The notes beneath the pieces are model-generated. The model ran no database searches and had not been told where the DNA came from. It worked only from the letters and a program-made list of their open reading frames with translations. Positions 1-5,164 of a stretch of 5,164 nucleotides of DNA are shown here, piece after piece (positions within the stretch are counted from its first letter, which is position 1; each line of letters starts with the position of its first letter). The position numbers and the translations under genes were made by a program. The DNA is from Thiotrichales bacterium (GTDB lineage Bacteria; Pseudomonadota; Gammaproteobacteria; Francisellales; CACEW01): assembly GCA_023266165.1 (NCBI GenBank), contig JAHFRR010000103.1:1-5164 (forward strand). The letters run 5' to 3'.

Positions 1-617
1 AAAGCCAGCAAGTCTTGATGTTGCCATGGTTTCCGCATGTGTTTTTGCATCTGGGATTGGGGATGATCTTGATAGGGTATTTGATGATTTCAGGGTTCAG
101 TAACGCGGTGAATCTCACGGATGGTCTCGATGGCCTGGCCATTTTGCCCAGCATCACCGTGGCGTTGGCTTTATCTCTGTTGGCCTATCTGAGTGCTGAT
201 GGGAGTGCATCACAATTTGCTTTGATCTATAACGCGCATGCTGCAGATGTCAGTGTGATTGCAGCGAGTCTTGCGGGGGCTGGATTAGGGTTTTTGTGGT
301 TCAACGCCTTTCCTGCGCAGGTCTTTATGGGCGATGTAGGTTCGTTGCCCATCGGTGCGTTGTTTGGCTTGATCGCTATGATGCTGCGTGTGGAGGTCTT
401 GATGATCTTCATGGGAGGAATTTTTGTGATGGAAACCCTCTCAGTGATGTTGCAAGTAGGGTCGTATAAATTGCGTCGCAAGCGAATTTTCAAAATGGCC
501 CCCATCCATCATCACTTTGAATTGAAAGGATGGCCTGAAACCCGTGTGGTTTCAAGGTTCTGGATCTTGACGGTTTTATTAGTTTTGATCAGTTTATTGA
601 GTGTGTTCTGCCATTAA
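1..617 (+). CDS. mraY: MraY, phospho-N-acetylmuramoyl-pentapeptide transferase (5'-truncated)
   Basis: MraY is an integral inner-membrane enzyme that transfers phospho-MurNAc-pentapeptide from UDP to undecaprenyl phosphate, giving lipid I for peptidoglycan. The window holds the last 204 codons (phase begins at base 3; TAA at 615-617); the full family length is about 360 residues, so the N-terminal part with the DDxxD motif lies upstream. Visible signatures are NLTDGLDGL from base 111, FMGDVGSL with its conserved Asp codon at 333-335, and the PIHHHFELKGWPE block with three His codons at 507-515, all metal/nucleotide-site residues of this family. Several hydrophobic stretches, including the last ~20 residues, fit membrane helices. 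The reading frame is intact, so the gene looks functional. In most proteobacteria murD and ftsW follow; here they do not. Family assignment is very secure. Confidence 0.97.
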   Translation, partial: SQQVLMLPWFPHVFLHLGLGMILIGYLMISGFSNAVNLTDGLDGLAILPSITVALALSLLAYLSADGSASQFALIYNAHAADVSVIAASLAGAGLGFLWFNAFPAQVFMGDVGSLPIGALFGLIAMMLRVEVLMIFMGGIFVMETLSVMLQVGSYKLRRKRIFKMAPIHHHFELKGWPETRVVSRFWILTVLLVLISLLSVFCH

Positions 618-629
618 TCGTTGGATCCA

Positions 630-703
630 TGGACGTTTTCCGGAGCTCTCGTGGACGTTTGCCGGATCTTGTATGGACGTTTTTAGGATGCTATACTGAC
701 GTT
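630..703. repeat. Four GACGTT cores at exact 22-base spacing
   Basis: Units begin at 630, 652, 674 and 696. The first three share TGGACGTTT, and the first two also share CCGGA five bases further on; units 1/2 and 2/3 each agree at 16 of 22 positions. The fourth keeps only the GACGTT core (698-703). Cores lie at 632, 654, 676 and 698, so the period is exactly 22, about two helical turns, placing the sites on one face of the DNA. The array starts 13 bases after the mraY stop and overlaps the predicted promoter of the next gene. It could be an operator array for a DNA-binding regulator, or the multi-repeat end of a lost transposable element; the sequence alone does not decide. Confidence 0.8.
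669..697 (+). promoter_or_regulatory. Predicted sigma-70-type promoter for the ATPase-deaminase pair
   Basis: A -10 element TATACT (692-697, 5 of 6 to consensus) lies 17 bases after a weak -35 TTGTAT (669-674, 3 of 6). Transcription would start near 704, giving a short leader. The third 22-base repeat unit fills the spacer and the fourth core overlaps the predicted start site, so a protein bound to the repeats would block polymerase. This is inferred from motif matches only. Confidence 0.5.
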
Positions 704-731
704 CAAACCATAGAAAATGAGAATTTTTTTG

Positions 732-1967
732 ATGTACACACGCTATGTTCAGCAGAAAGTTGAAAGTGCCCTGTCCGATACTCCGGTTGTCGTTATTGCA
801 GGGCCACGCCAAGGAGGTAAGACAACGCTGGCTCAGTCAATTGTCTCAAAAGTGGGGAGACCTTGGCGCTACGTAACCTTGGATGATCAGGTTCAGCTGA
901 ATTTTGCAAAGCAAGATCCTATTGGATTCGTGCGAAGTTTTTCAGAGACTCCTGTCGTCATCGATGAGGTGCAACGGGCTCCGGAGTTGTTTCTGGGTAT
1001 CAAGCAAGCGGTAGATGAACGTCGCGAACCGGGTCGCTTTTTATTGACAGGATCTGCGCAAGCGCTCATGATTCCTGAGCTTGCGGATGCTTTGACAGGG
1101 CGCATGGAGGTTGTGCCTCTGCTCCCCTTAGCACAGTGTGAGATCCGGGGTGTTCCCAGTACTTTTTTAGGGGATTTGTTGGCAGGAAAGGTGCCTCACA
1201 CACAGGAAACGCGTGTGCGATCCAAGCTCATAGAAGCCATTTTAAAAGGAGGGTTTCCGGAGCCCTTATCGCGAGAATTAGAGTCTCGGCGTTTTGCATG
1301 GCATCTTCAGTATCTCAATCATATCGTTCAAAGAGATGTACGTGATTTGGGACAGATCGCGTATTTACACGAAATGCCAAAATTTATCAGAGCCCTTGCA
1401 GGGCAAGTCAGTTGCCTGACGCAATACACGGAGCTTGCAGGTAAAGTAGGGCTCGCTCGACAAACGGCTGTTCGATATCTCGAACTCCTGGCCCAGTTAT
1501 TTTTATTTGAAACTCTGCCCGCCTGGCACAGCAATGAGGGCAAGCGCCTGACTAAATCCCCCAAAATGCATATCGTTGACACCGGATTGCTGTGTGCTGT
1601 CAGAAGAATCACGCAGGCTCGCTTGGAGAAAGAGCCTCAAGGGCTAGGTGTCTTATTAGAAAGCTATGTGTTCTGTGAGTTAAAACGACTGGCATCATTT
1701 TTAGAGGAACCCATTTCGTTTTATCATTATCGAGATGAGGATCAATGCGAAGTCGACATCGTCTTGGAGACGCTTGCAGGCGCTGTGATAGGCATCGAAG
1801 TGAAAGCTTCTGCAACCGTTGGGACAAAAGATTTTGCGGGGCTTGAGCGGCTTAAGGCAGCCAGTGGCGCAGCTTTTTCAATGGGCATTCTTTTATATGA
1901 CGGCGACCACCCTGTGACTTATCAAGACACTCTTTTTGCAGTACCTATTGGGGCTTTATGGAGATAA
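732..1967 (+). CDS. AAA+ ATPase with DUF4143 C-terminal domain
   Basis: This is an ATPase of the widespread family joining an AAA+ module to a DUF4143 domain; cellular role and substrate are not known for most members. With the start at 732 the protein has 411 residues. Visible elements are Walker A GPRQGGKT (24-31, Lys30), Walker B VVIDE (Asp78, Glu79), a sensor-1-like LLTGSA ending at 109, Arg124 in ALTGRM, a winged-helix-like segment around 230-256 (ELAGKVGLARQTAVRYL), and a PD-(D/E)XK-like signature near the end, EVD (Glu340, Asp342) then EVK (Glu356, Lys358). All key residues are present, so it is not a decayed copy. ATG 717 would add five residues but has no Shine-Dalgarno; 732 has a weak GAG 10 bases upstream and matches the family's usual N-terminus (MYxR...). 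The stop abuts the next start, implying cotranscription. These genes are patchily distributed and often laterally acquired, consistent with its position between mraY and unrelated genes. Confidence 0.9.
   Translation: MYTRYVQQKVESALSDTPVVVIAGPRQGGKTTLAQSIVSKVGRPWRYVTLDDQVQLNFAKQDPIGFVRSFSETPVVIDEVQRAPELFLGIKQAVDERREPGRFLLTGSAQALMIPELADALTGRMEVVPLLPLAQCEIRGVPSTFLGDLLAGKVPHTQETRVRSKLIEAILKGGFPEPLSRELESRRFAWHLQYLNHIVQRDVRDLGQIAYLHEMPKFIRALAGQVSCLTQYTELAGKVGLARQTAVRYLELLAQLFLFETLPAWHSNEGKRLTKSPKMHIVDTGLLCAVRRITQARLEKEPQGLGVLLESYVFCELKRLASFLEEPISFYHYRDEDQCEVDIVLETLAGAVIGIEVKASATVGTKDFAGLERLKAASGAAFSMGILLYDGDHPVTYQDTLFAVPIGALWR
1960..1963 (+). promoter_or_regulatory. Shine-Dalgarno GGAG for the deaminase, inside the ATPase 3' end
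   Basis: GGAG lies in the last codons of the ATPase gene, 4 bases before ATG 1968 and 10 bases before ATG 1974. Either start could be used; the second has a slightly long spacing and the first a short one. The ATPase stop (TAA 1965-1967) directly touches ATG 1968, a layout typical of translational coupling. Confidence 0.55.
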
Positions 1968-2951
1968 ATGATCATGAAAACAGACAACGTCCACCCAACA
2001 CTTCAGAAGATTCAAGAACTTCCCAAAGCTGAGCTGCATATGCACTTAGAAGGCAGCTTGGAGCCTGAGATGCTGTTTGCATTGGCCAAACGCAATAAAA
2101 TCCAGTTACCCTATCAGACCGTGAGTGATATTCACAAAGCCTATCGATTTTCTCATTTACAAGCGTTTTTAGATTTGTATTATCAGGGGATGTCGGTTTT
2201 ATTGCAGGAGCAAGATTATTATGAGCTGGCCCAGGGGTATTTGAAAAAAGCCCATCAAGATCATGTCCAGCATGTTGAGCTCTTTTTGGATCCTCAGGCG
2301 CATCTCAGTCGCGGGGTGAGTTTATCGAGTGTGTTCAAGGGTATTGATCAAGCCATCCAACAGGCCCAGCAAGCGTATGGCATGACGGTGAGTATCATCG
2401 TGTGTTTCTTACGGCATTTAAGTCAAAAAGAAGCGCTGGAGGCTTTCGAGCAGCTGATGCCCTATCGAGATCAGTTTATAGGGATTGGTCTGGACTCTTC
2501 TGAGTTAGGCCATCCTCCCCGTCAGTTCAAAGAGCTGTTTGCTTTGGCTCGCACCGAAAAGCTCAGATTGGTGGCGCATGCGGGTGAAGAAGGTCCTGCC
2601 AGCTATGTCTGGGAGGCGCTGGATATACTGGGTGTAGAGAGAATTGATCATGGCAATGCGATTCATACGGATCCCGTGTTGATCCAGCGCATTGTGAAAG
2701 ATCAAATTCCCTTGACGATGTGCCCGCTTTCCAATAAAGCCCTCAACGTGGTTCCAGATTTAAAAAACCATCCTGCGCGAGACCTGATGAACCAGGGCGT
2801 AAAAGTGACGATCAACTCGGATGATCCTGCGTATTTTGGGGGTTATCTCAATCAAAATTATTGGGCGCTGGCAAAAGCATTGGCTTTAACGCATGCGGAG
2901 CTAGAGACATTGGCACGTCATAGTATAGAGGCTCGCTTCGACGCCCGCTGA
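1968..2951 (+). CDS. Adenine deaminase, type 2 (adenosine deaminase-like family)
   Basis: This cytosolic zinc hydrolase of the adenosine/adenine deaminase superfamily most likely converts adenine to hypoxanthine and ammonia for purine salvage. It has 327 residues, close to the family's usual ~315-345. Metal and catalytic residues are intact: His24-x-His26 (AELHMHLEGS), His204 with Glu207 in AHAGEE, Asp227-His228 in IDHG, and Asp285-Asp286 in NSDDPAYFGG. The segment DSSELGHPP (176-184) is where adenosine deaminases have a differing G-x-E motif; SSE(V/L)GHPP is what I recall from Pseudomonas and fungal adenine deaminases, so I prefer adenine over adenosine as substrate. PLTMCPLSN and the C-terminal SIEARF block also fit that subgroup. 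The start is ATG 1968 or 1974 (MKTDN); both share one Shine-Dalgarno. The gene is probably expressed from the ATPase promoter. Automated pipelines may call it add; substrate is inferred, family is certain. Confidence 0.93.
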   Translation: MIMKTDNVHPTLQKIQELPKAELHMHLEGSLEPEMLFALAKRNKIQLPYQTVSDIHKAYRFSHLQAFLDLYYQGMSVLLQEQDYYELAQGYLKKAHQDHVQHVELFLDPQAHLSRGVSLSSVFKGIDQAIQQAQQAYGMTVSIIVCFLRHLSQKEALEAFEQLMPYRDQFIGIGLDSSELGHPPRQFKELFALARTEKLRLVAHAGEEGPASYVWEALDILGVERIDHGNAIHTDPVLIQRIVKDQIPLTMCPLSNKALNVVPDLKNHPARDLMNQGVKVTINSDDPAYFGGYLNQNYWALAKALALTHAELETLARHSIEARFDAR

Positions 2952-2971
2952 TAGAATTTAAAAAGACGATG

Positions 2972-2980
2972 TGCTAAAAT
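2972..2980 (+). promoter_or_regulatory. Extended -10 promoter of the tRNA-Arg gene
   Basis: TGC followed by TAAAAT (2975-2980) forms a TGn extended -10 element, 12 bases before the mature tRNA 5' end at 2993. The region 17 bases upstream (about 2952-2957, TAGAAT) is a poor -35, which extended -10 promoters tolerate. The transcript would begin around 2986-2988 within TCGCAC, a C-containing discriminator as in many stable-RNA promoters. It probably also drives gcvT and gcvH. Confidence 0.55.
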
Positions 2981-2992
2981 CCTTTTCGCACG

Positions 2993-3069
2993 GTTCCGGT
3001 AGCTCAGATGGATAGAGCAGCCCCCTCCTAAGGGGCAGGTCAGGGGTTCGACTCCCTTCCGGGACACCA
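2993..3069 (+). tRNA. tRNA-Arg, anticodon CCT
   Basis: A full cloverleaf folds: acceptor GTTCCGG (2993-2999) with CCGGGAC (3059-3065), including a T-G wobble; D stem GCTC (3002-3005) with GAGC (3015-3018); anticodon stem GCCCC (3020-3024) with GGGGC (3032-3036) and loop CTCCTAA, anticodon CCT at 3027-3029; T stem AGGGG (3042-3046) with CCCTT (3054-3058), including one wobble, and loop TTCGACT. The discriminator base is A3066 and CCA (3067-3069) is encoded. It reads the AGG arginine codon, usually rare in gammaproteobacteria. It sits between the deaminase and gcvT, 41 bases after the former's stop. Confidence 0.97.
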
Positions 3070-3090
3070 GAGTTTTTATGTCCATTTTGA

Positions 3091-3095
3091 AGAGG
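3091..3095 (+). promoter_or_regulatory. Shine-Dalgarno AGAGG that decides the gcvT start
   Basis: AGAGG lies 8 bases before GTG 3104 but only 2 bases before the in-frame TTG 3098, so GTG 3104 is the likely start. The site sits in the 34-base spacer between the tRNA CCA end and gcvT. Confidence 0.7.
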
Positions 3096-3103
3096 TCTTG
3101 TTT

Positions 3104-4195
3104 GTGAAGAAAACTGCTTTATTCGATGCACATCAGCGTTTGAATCCAAAATTTGCCGACTTTGCAGGATGGCAGATGCCGATTCACTATGGCTCTCAGA
3201 TTGAAGAGCATCACGCGGTTCGACAAAAAGCCGGGGTTTTTGATGTGTCCCATATGCAGGTGCTCGAGATCTCAGGTGCGGGTGCAGTGGCGTTTTTATC
3301 TTATCTTCTGGCCAATGACATTCAAAAAGTCAAACCAGGCAAAGCCATGTATACCTGCATGCTCAATGCTGAGGGCGGAATTATTGATGATTTGATTGCG
3401 TATCGCCTGACAGAGACGGATTTTAGAGTGGTCTTAAACGCGGGGTGTGCTGAAAAAGATTTGCGTTGGATCCAGCAGCAAGCTCAGCAATTCTCAGGGG
3501 TGGTCTTAAAACCTCGGCCTGATTTATGTATTCTGGCCATTCAGGGGCCAGAGGCCATCGCGTGCCTTAACAATGAAGCGTTAGCTGCTATGATGTTATC
3601 TTTAAAGCCTTTTGAAGTCGGGTGTGTGGGCGAGTGGATGGTTGCAACGACAGGCTATACCGGGGAGCTGGGTGTAGAGATTGCGCTCCCGAGGCAAGAG
3701 GCGATTGCTTTGTGGGATCATTGCCTTTCACAGGGGATTCGTCCGATTGGTCTGGGCGCGCGCGATACCCTCAGATTGGAGGCAGGTTTAAACCTCTATG
3801 GTCAGGACATGACGGAGTCTGAAACGCCGTGGACATCACGATTGCACTGGACAGTGGTCGTCGATGCGCACCGAGATTTTATCGGGAAAGCGGCGTTGGT
3901 CAAACAGAAACAGGAGGGGGTCAAAACTCAATTGATCTGCGTCTTGATGAAAGAGCGTGGTGTGTTGCGCCATGATCAGACAGTGTTATTAAATGGGATA
4001 CCCTCAGGTGTGATGACAAGCGGGAGCTTCTCACCCACTCTGGGATATGCCATTGGATTTGCCCGTATCGCAACGGGTGAGGGGGCGCTCACGGTGGACA
4101 TCCGTGGACGTCAGTGTGAATTGGTCAAAGTAGACGGCGCTTTTGTTCGTAAGGGACGAGCGACACGTGTTGTTGAGGAGATCTTGTCATCATGA
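3104..4195 (+). CDS. gcvT: GcvT, aminomethyltransferase (T protein) of the glycine cleavage system
   Basis: GcvT takes the aminomethyl group carried on the lipoyl arm of GcvH and, with tetrahydrofolate, releases ammonia and forms 5,10-methylene-tetrahydrofolate; it is cytosolic. From GTG 3104 it has 363 residues, essentially the length of E. coli GcvT (364). Conserved family blocks are FAGWQMPIHYGSQIEEHHAV (20-39), GVFDVSHM (44-51), GGIIDDLIAY (91-100) with the acidic pair Asp95-Asp96 implicated in folate-dependent catalysis, TTGYTGELG, LGARDTLRLEAGLNLYGQDM, DFIGKAAL and SGSFSPTLGYAIGFAR. A TTG at 3098 would add two residues but is too close to the Shine-Dalgarno. Its TGA overlaps the gcvH ATG by 4 bases. 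Only 34 bases separate it from the upstream tRNA, so it is probably transcribed with that tRNA. There is no room for a glycine riboswitch directly upstream. Confidence 0.97.
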   Translation: MKKTALFDAHQRLNPKFADFAGWQMPIHYGSQIEEHHAVRQKAGVFDVSHMQVLEISGAGAVAFLSYLLANDIQKVKPGKAMYTCMLNAEGGIIDDLIAYRLTETDFRVVLNAGCAEKDLRWIQQQAQQFSGVVLKPRPDLCILAIQGPEAIACLNNEALAAMMLSLKPFEVGCVGEWMVATTGYTGELGVEIALPRQEAIALWDHCLSQGIRPIGLGARDTLRLEAGLNLYGQDMTESETPWTSRLHWTVVVDAHRDFIGKAALVKQKQEGVKTQLICVLMKERGVLRHDQTVLLNGIPSGVMTSGSFSPTLGYAIGFARIATGEGALTVDIRGRQCELVKVDGAFVRKGRATRVVEEILSS

Positions 4196-4584
4196 GTAAA
4201 ATAAATTTGAGCGTTCTGAAGTATACCTCTTCCCATGAATGGGCAGGTCTTCAGGGGTCTGAAGCAATGATTGGCATCACCGATCATGCCCAAGAAGCGC
4301 TGGGAGATATCGTGTATATCGAATTGCCTACCGTGGGTACTCAGGTGAAGCAAGGTGCTGAGGTTGCTGTTGTCGAGTCTGTGAAAGCCGCTGCGGATAT
4401 CTACGCGCCGCTTTCGGGTAAAGTCATTGAGGTCAACACCGCTTTAGTCAACGCGCCCGAAGGCGTGAACCAAGACCCGTATGGCAAAGGCTGGCTGATG
4501 AAGATTGCAATCAGTCATCCTCAAGAGTTGGAGAGTCTACTCACGTTAGAAGCGTATGAGGCGATTGCAAGCCAAGGGCATTAG
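4192..4584 (+). CDS. gcvH: GcvH, lipoyl carrier H protein of the glycine cleavage system
   Basis: GcvH is the small lipoylated shuttle that carries the aminomethyl intermediate from GcvP to GcvT and is then reoxidised by lipoamide dehydrogenase. It has 130 residues, the usual size (E. coli 129). The sequence shows YTSSHEW near the N-terminus, GITDHAQEALGDIVYIELP (28-46), and the lipoylation motif VVESVKAAADIYAP with Lys65 as the attachment site, followed by LSGKVIEVN and the C-terminal YGKGWLMKI block. ATG 4192 overlaps the gcvT stop (ATGA), and GAGGAG at 4175-4180 inside gcvT is a likely though somewhat distant Shine-Dalgarno (11 bases), so translational coupling is expected. gcvP, the usual third gene, does not follow; the next gene is a kinase. 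Confidence 0.98.
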   Translation: MSKINLSVLKYTSSHEWAGLQGSEAMIGITDHAQEALGDIVYIELPTVGTQVKQGAEVAVVESVKAAADIYAPLSGKVIEVNTALVNAPEGVNQDPYGKGWLMKIAISHPQELESLLTLEAYEAIASQGH

Positions 4585-4635
4585 GATTCATTGGCGAGGC
4601 TTTTCAATCAGATCTCCCAAACAGAGCGCTCGAGA

Positions 4636-4663
4636 TTGACGTCTTTTGAGATTGCTTTAGAAT
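4636..4663 (+). promoter_or_regulatory. Predicted sigma-70-type promoter for the histidine kinase
   Basis: TTGACG (4636-4641, 5 of 6) and TAGAAT (4658-4663, 5 of 6) are separated by 16 bases, predicting a transcript start near 4670 and a leader of about 30 bases. This is the best consensus promoter in the window and indicates the kinase is expressed independently of gcvTH. The rest of the gap (4585-4635) shows no gene and no convincing terminator. Confidence 0.65.
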
Positions 4664-4687
4664 GGCCAGTAATAGGGGTTGATTGAA

Positions 4688-4693
4688 CGGAGG
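4688..4693 (+). promoter_or_regulatory. Shine-Dalgarno CGGAGG of the histidine kinase
   Basis: CGGAGG lies 5 bases before ATG 4699. It fixes the start of a reading frame that stays open to the window end, and so supports that the kinase really begins here without an upstream sensor-coding region. Confidence 0.75.
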
Positions 4694-4698
4694 CCGAT

Positions 4699-5164
4699 AT
4701 GGGACAAATAAATTCAAATCAGTGTCATGGGGGGCCTTGCTTGAGTGTGCCAGAGTCCAGAGACTGGTCTCGATTGATGCACGGGTTTACCCATGATCTC
4801 AGAAGCCCTTTGGGGGCGATGCGTGTGGCCATTGATAGCTTGCGGGACTCAATGCCCGTGTTAAGTCAGGCCTATGAAGTGGCGGTGAAGCATGGGCTAC
4901 TCCTGCAAAAAGACCACAACGCCTCGCGGGTGGGGCTGGTGCGTAATTCTACCGTGCCCAATATGACGCAGTGTCTTGAGATGATCTTTGCGCGGATTGA
5001 TCACGTGTGCGCTTTCGTCGATCAATTCACCTTGGGCAAAGAGGCGGACACCCCTCTGCTCTCAGCGCGTGCGGCTGTTCAGAAGGCCATAGACGCCTAC
5101 GTGTTTGACAATGAAGAAGACCGCGCGTGTGTGAAAGTCGATATTCAGCAAGATTTTTCATTTC
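4699..5164 (+). CDS. Histidine kinase, N-terminal part (3'-truncated), CqsS/LqsS-like transmitter
   Basis: The open frame runs 155 codons from ATG 4699 off the window end. Residues 28-38, HGFTHDLRSPL, are an H-box with His32 as the expected phospho-acceptor, placing this in two-component histidine kinases. The first dimerisation helix continues to about 55, then a ~35-residue linker, then a probable second helix (~90-112, LEMIFARIDHVCAFVDQF). The following AVQKAIDAYVFDNEEDR and DFSF match, from memory, the region before the ATPase N-box in CqsS/LqsS-type kinases, where a ...AL.RYPF...E... pattern is typical. The first 31 residues are polar with no membrane segment and too short for a sensor domain, so it is probably cytosolic or depends on a partner. 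The catalytic ATP-binding domain, and any receiver domain, must lie downstream. It has its own promoter and Shine-Dalgarno. Kinase identity is fairly secure; the subfamily is a recollection-based inference. Confidence 0.78.
   Translation, partial: MGQINSNQCHGGPCLSVPESRDWSRLMHGFTHDLRSPLGAMRVAIDSLRDSMPVLSQAYEVAVKHGLLLQKDHNASRVGLVRNSTVPNMTQCLEMIFARIDHVCAFVDQFTLGKEADTPLLSARAAVQKAIDAYVFDNEEDRACVKVDIQQDFSF

Noticed and set aside
227..505. Minus-strand open frame of 92 codons inside mraY
   Set aside because: It lies wholly antisense to a clearly conserved gene, shows no recognisable domain and has no convincing Shine-Dalgarno.
594..812. Minus-strand open frame across the mraY-ATPase gap
   Set aside because: It overlaps the repeat array and the start of the ATPase gene; the protein is compositionally odd with no known motif.
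1328..1827. Two minus-strand open frames inside the ATPase gene
   Set aside because: Antisense shadows of a well-supported coding frame with intact motifs.
3073..3077. Five-T run after the tRNA as an intrinsic terminator
   Set aside because: It is short and interrupted afterwards, and no dedicated hairpin precedes it apart from the tRNA itself.
2958..3149. Minus-strand open frame of 63 codons covering the tRNA
   Set aside because: Its GSRTPDLPLRRGLLYPSELPE sequence is the familiar false protein produced by translating a tRNA gene antisense; the tRNA explains the bases.
3153..3395. Alternative + frame within gcvT (80 codons)
   Set aside because: Overlaps gcvT in another frame and has no homology signal; the same holds for the frames at 3622-3822 and 4111-4353.
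4591..4621. Possible terminator hairpin after gcvH (TTGG/GAG pairing with CTC/CCAA)
   Set aside because: The stem is short with a bulge, the loop is about 15 bases and there is no following T-run.
4638..4643. GACGTC palindrome at the kinase promoter -35 as a fifth copy of the repeat core
   Set aside because: Only GACGT is shared, without the TGG flank or 22-base partners; a 5-base match in a gap this size is easily chance. A similar TGGACGTC at 4105 lies within gcvT coding sequence.

Overview
The window looks like chromosomal DNA of a proteobacterium, most likely a gammaproteobacterium. MraY, GcvT, GcvH and the type 2 adenine deaminase all read closest to gammaproteobacterial versions as I remember them, and the tRNA gene encodes its own CCA end. 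No species or genus can be fixed from sequence alone. Every gene is on the + strand and spacing is tight. The window starts inside mraY and ends inside a histidine kinase gene.

Layout: (1) the 3' two thirds of mraY (peptidoglycan lipid I synthesis), ending at 617. (2) A gap of about 100 bases with four GACGTT cores spaced exactly 22 bases apart, overlaid on a likely promoter. (3) An AAA+ ATPase of the DUF4143 family with an intact P-loop and an intact C-terminal nuclease-like signature; its stop codon directly abuts the start of (4) a purine deaminase that matches type 2 adenine deaminase better than adenosine deaminase. (5) tRNA-Arg(CCT) with an extended -10 promoter. (6) gcvT and gcvH, overlapping by 4 bases, only 34 bases after the tRNA. 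(7) A 114-base gap with a good sigma-70-type promoter and Shine-Dalgarno, leading to (8) a histidine kinase lacking any N-terminal sensor domain, truncated by the window end.

Functional picture: GcvT and GcvH are two components of the glycine cleavage system (one-carbon supply); GcvP and lipoamide dehydrogenase are not in the window. The deaminase feeds adenine to hypoxanthine in purine salvage and appears translationally coupled to the ATPase, although no biochemical link is obvious. mraY is normally followed by murD and ftsW in the division/cell-wall cluster; here that order is broken at the 22-base repeat array, the most unexplained structure in the window. The kinase fragment resembles the transmitter region of CqsS/LqsS-type kinases but without their membrane sensor. 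No CRISPR array, rRNA, complete insertion sequence or clear intrinsic terminator was seen.
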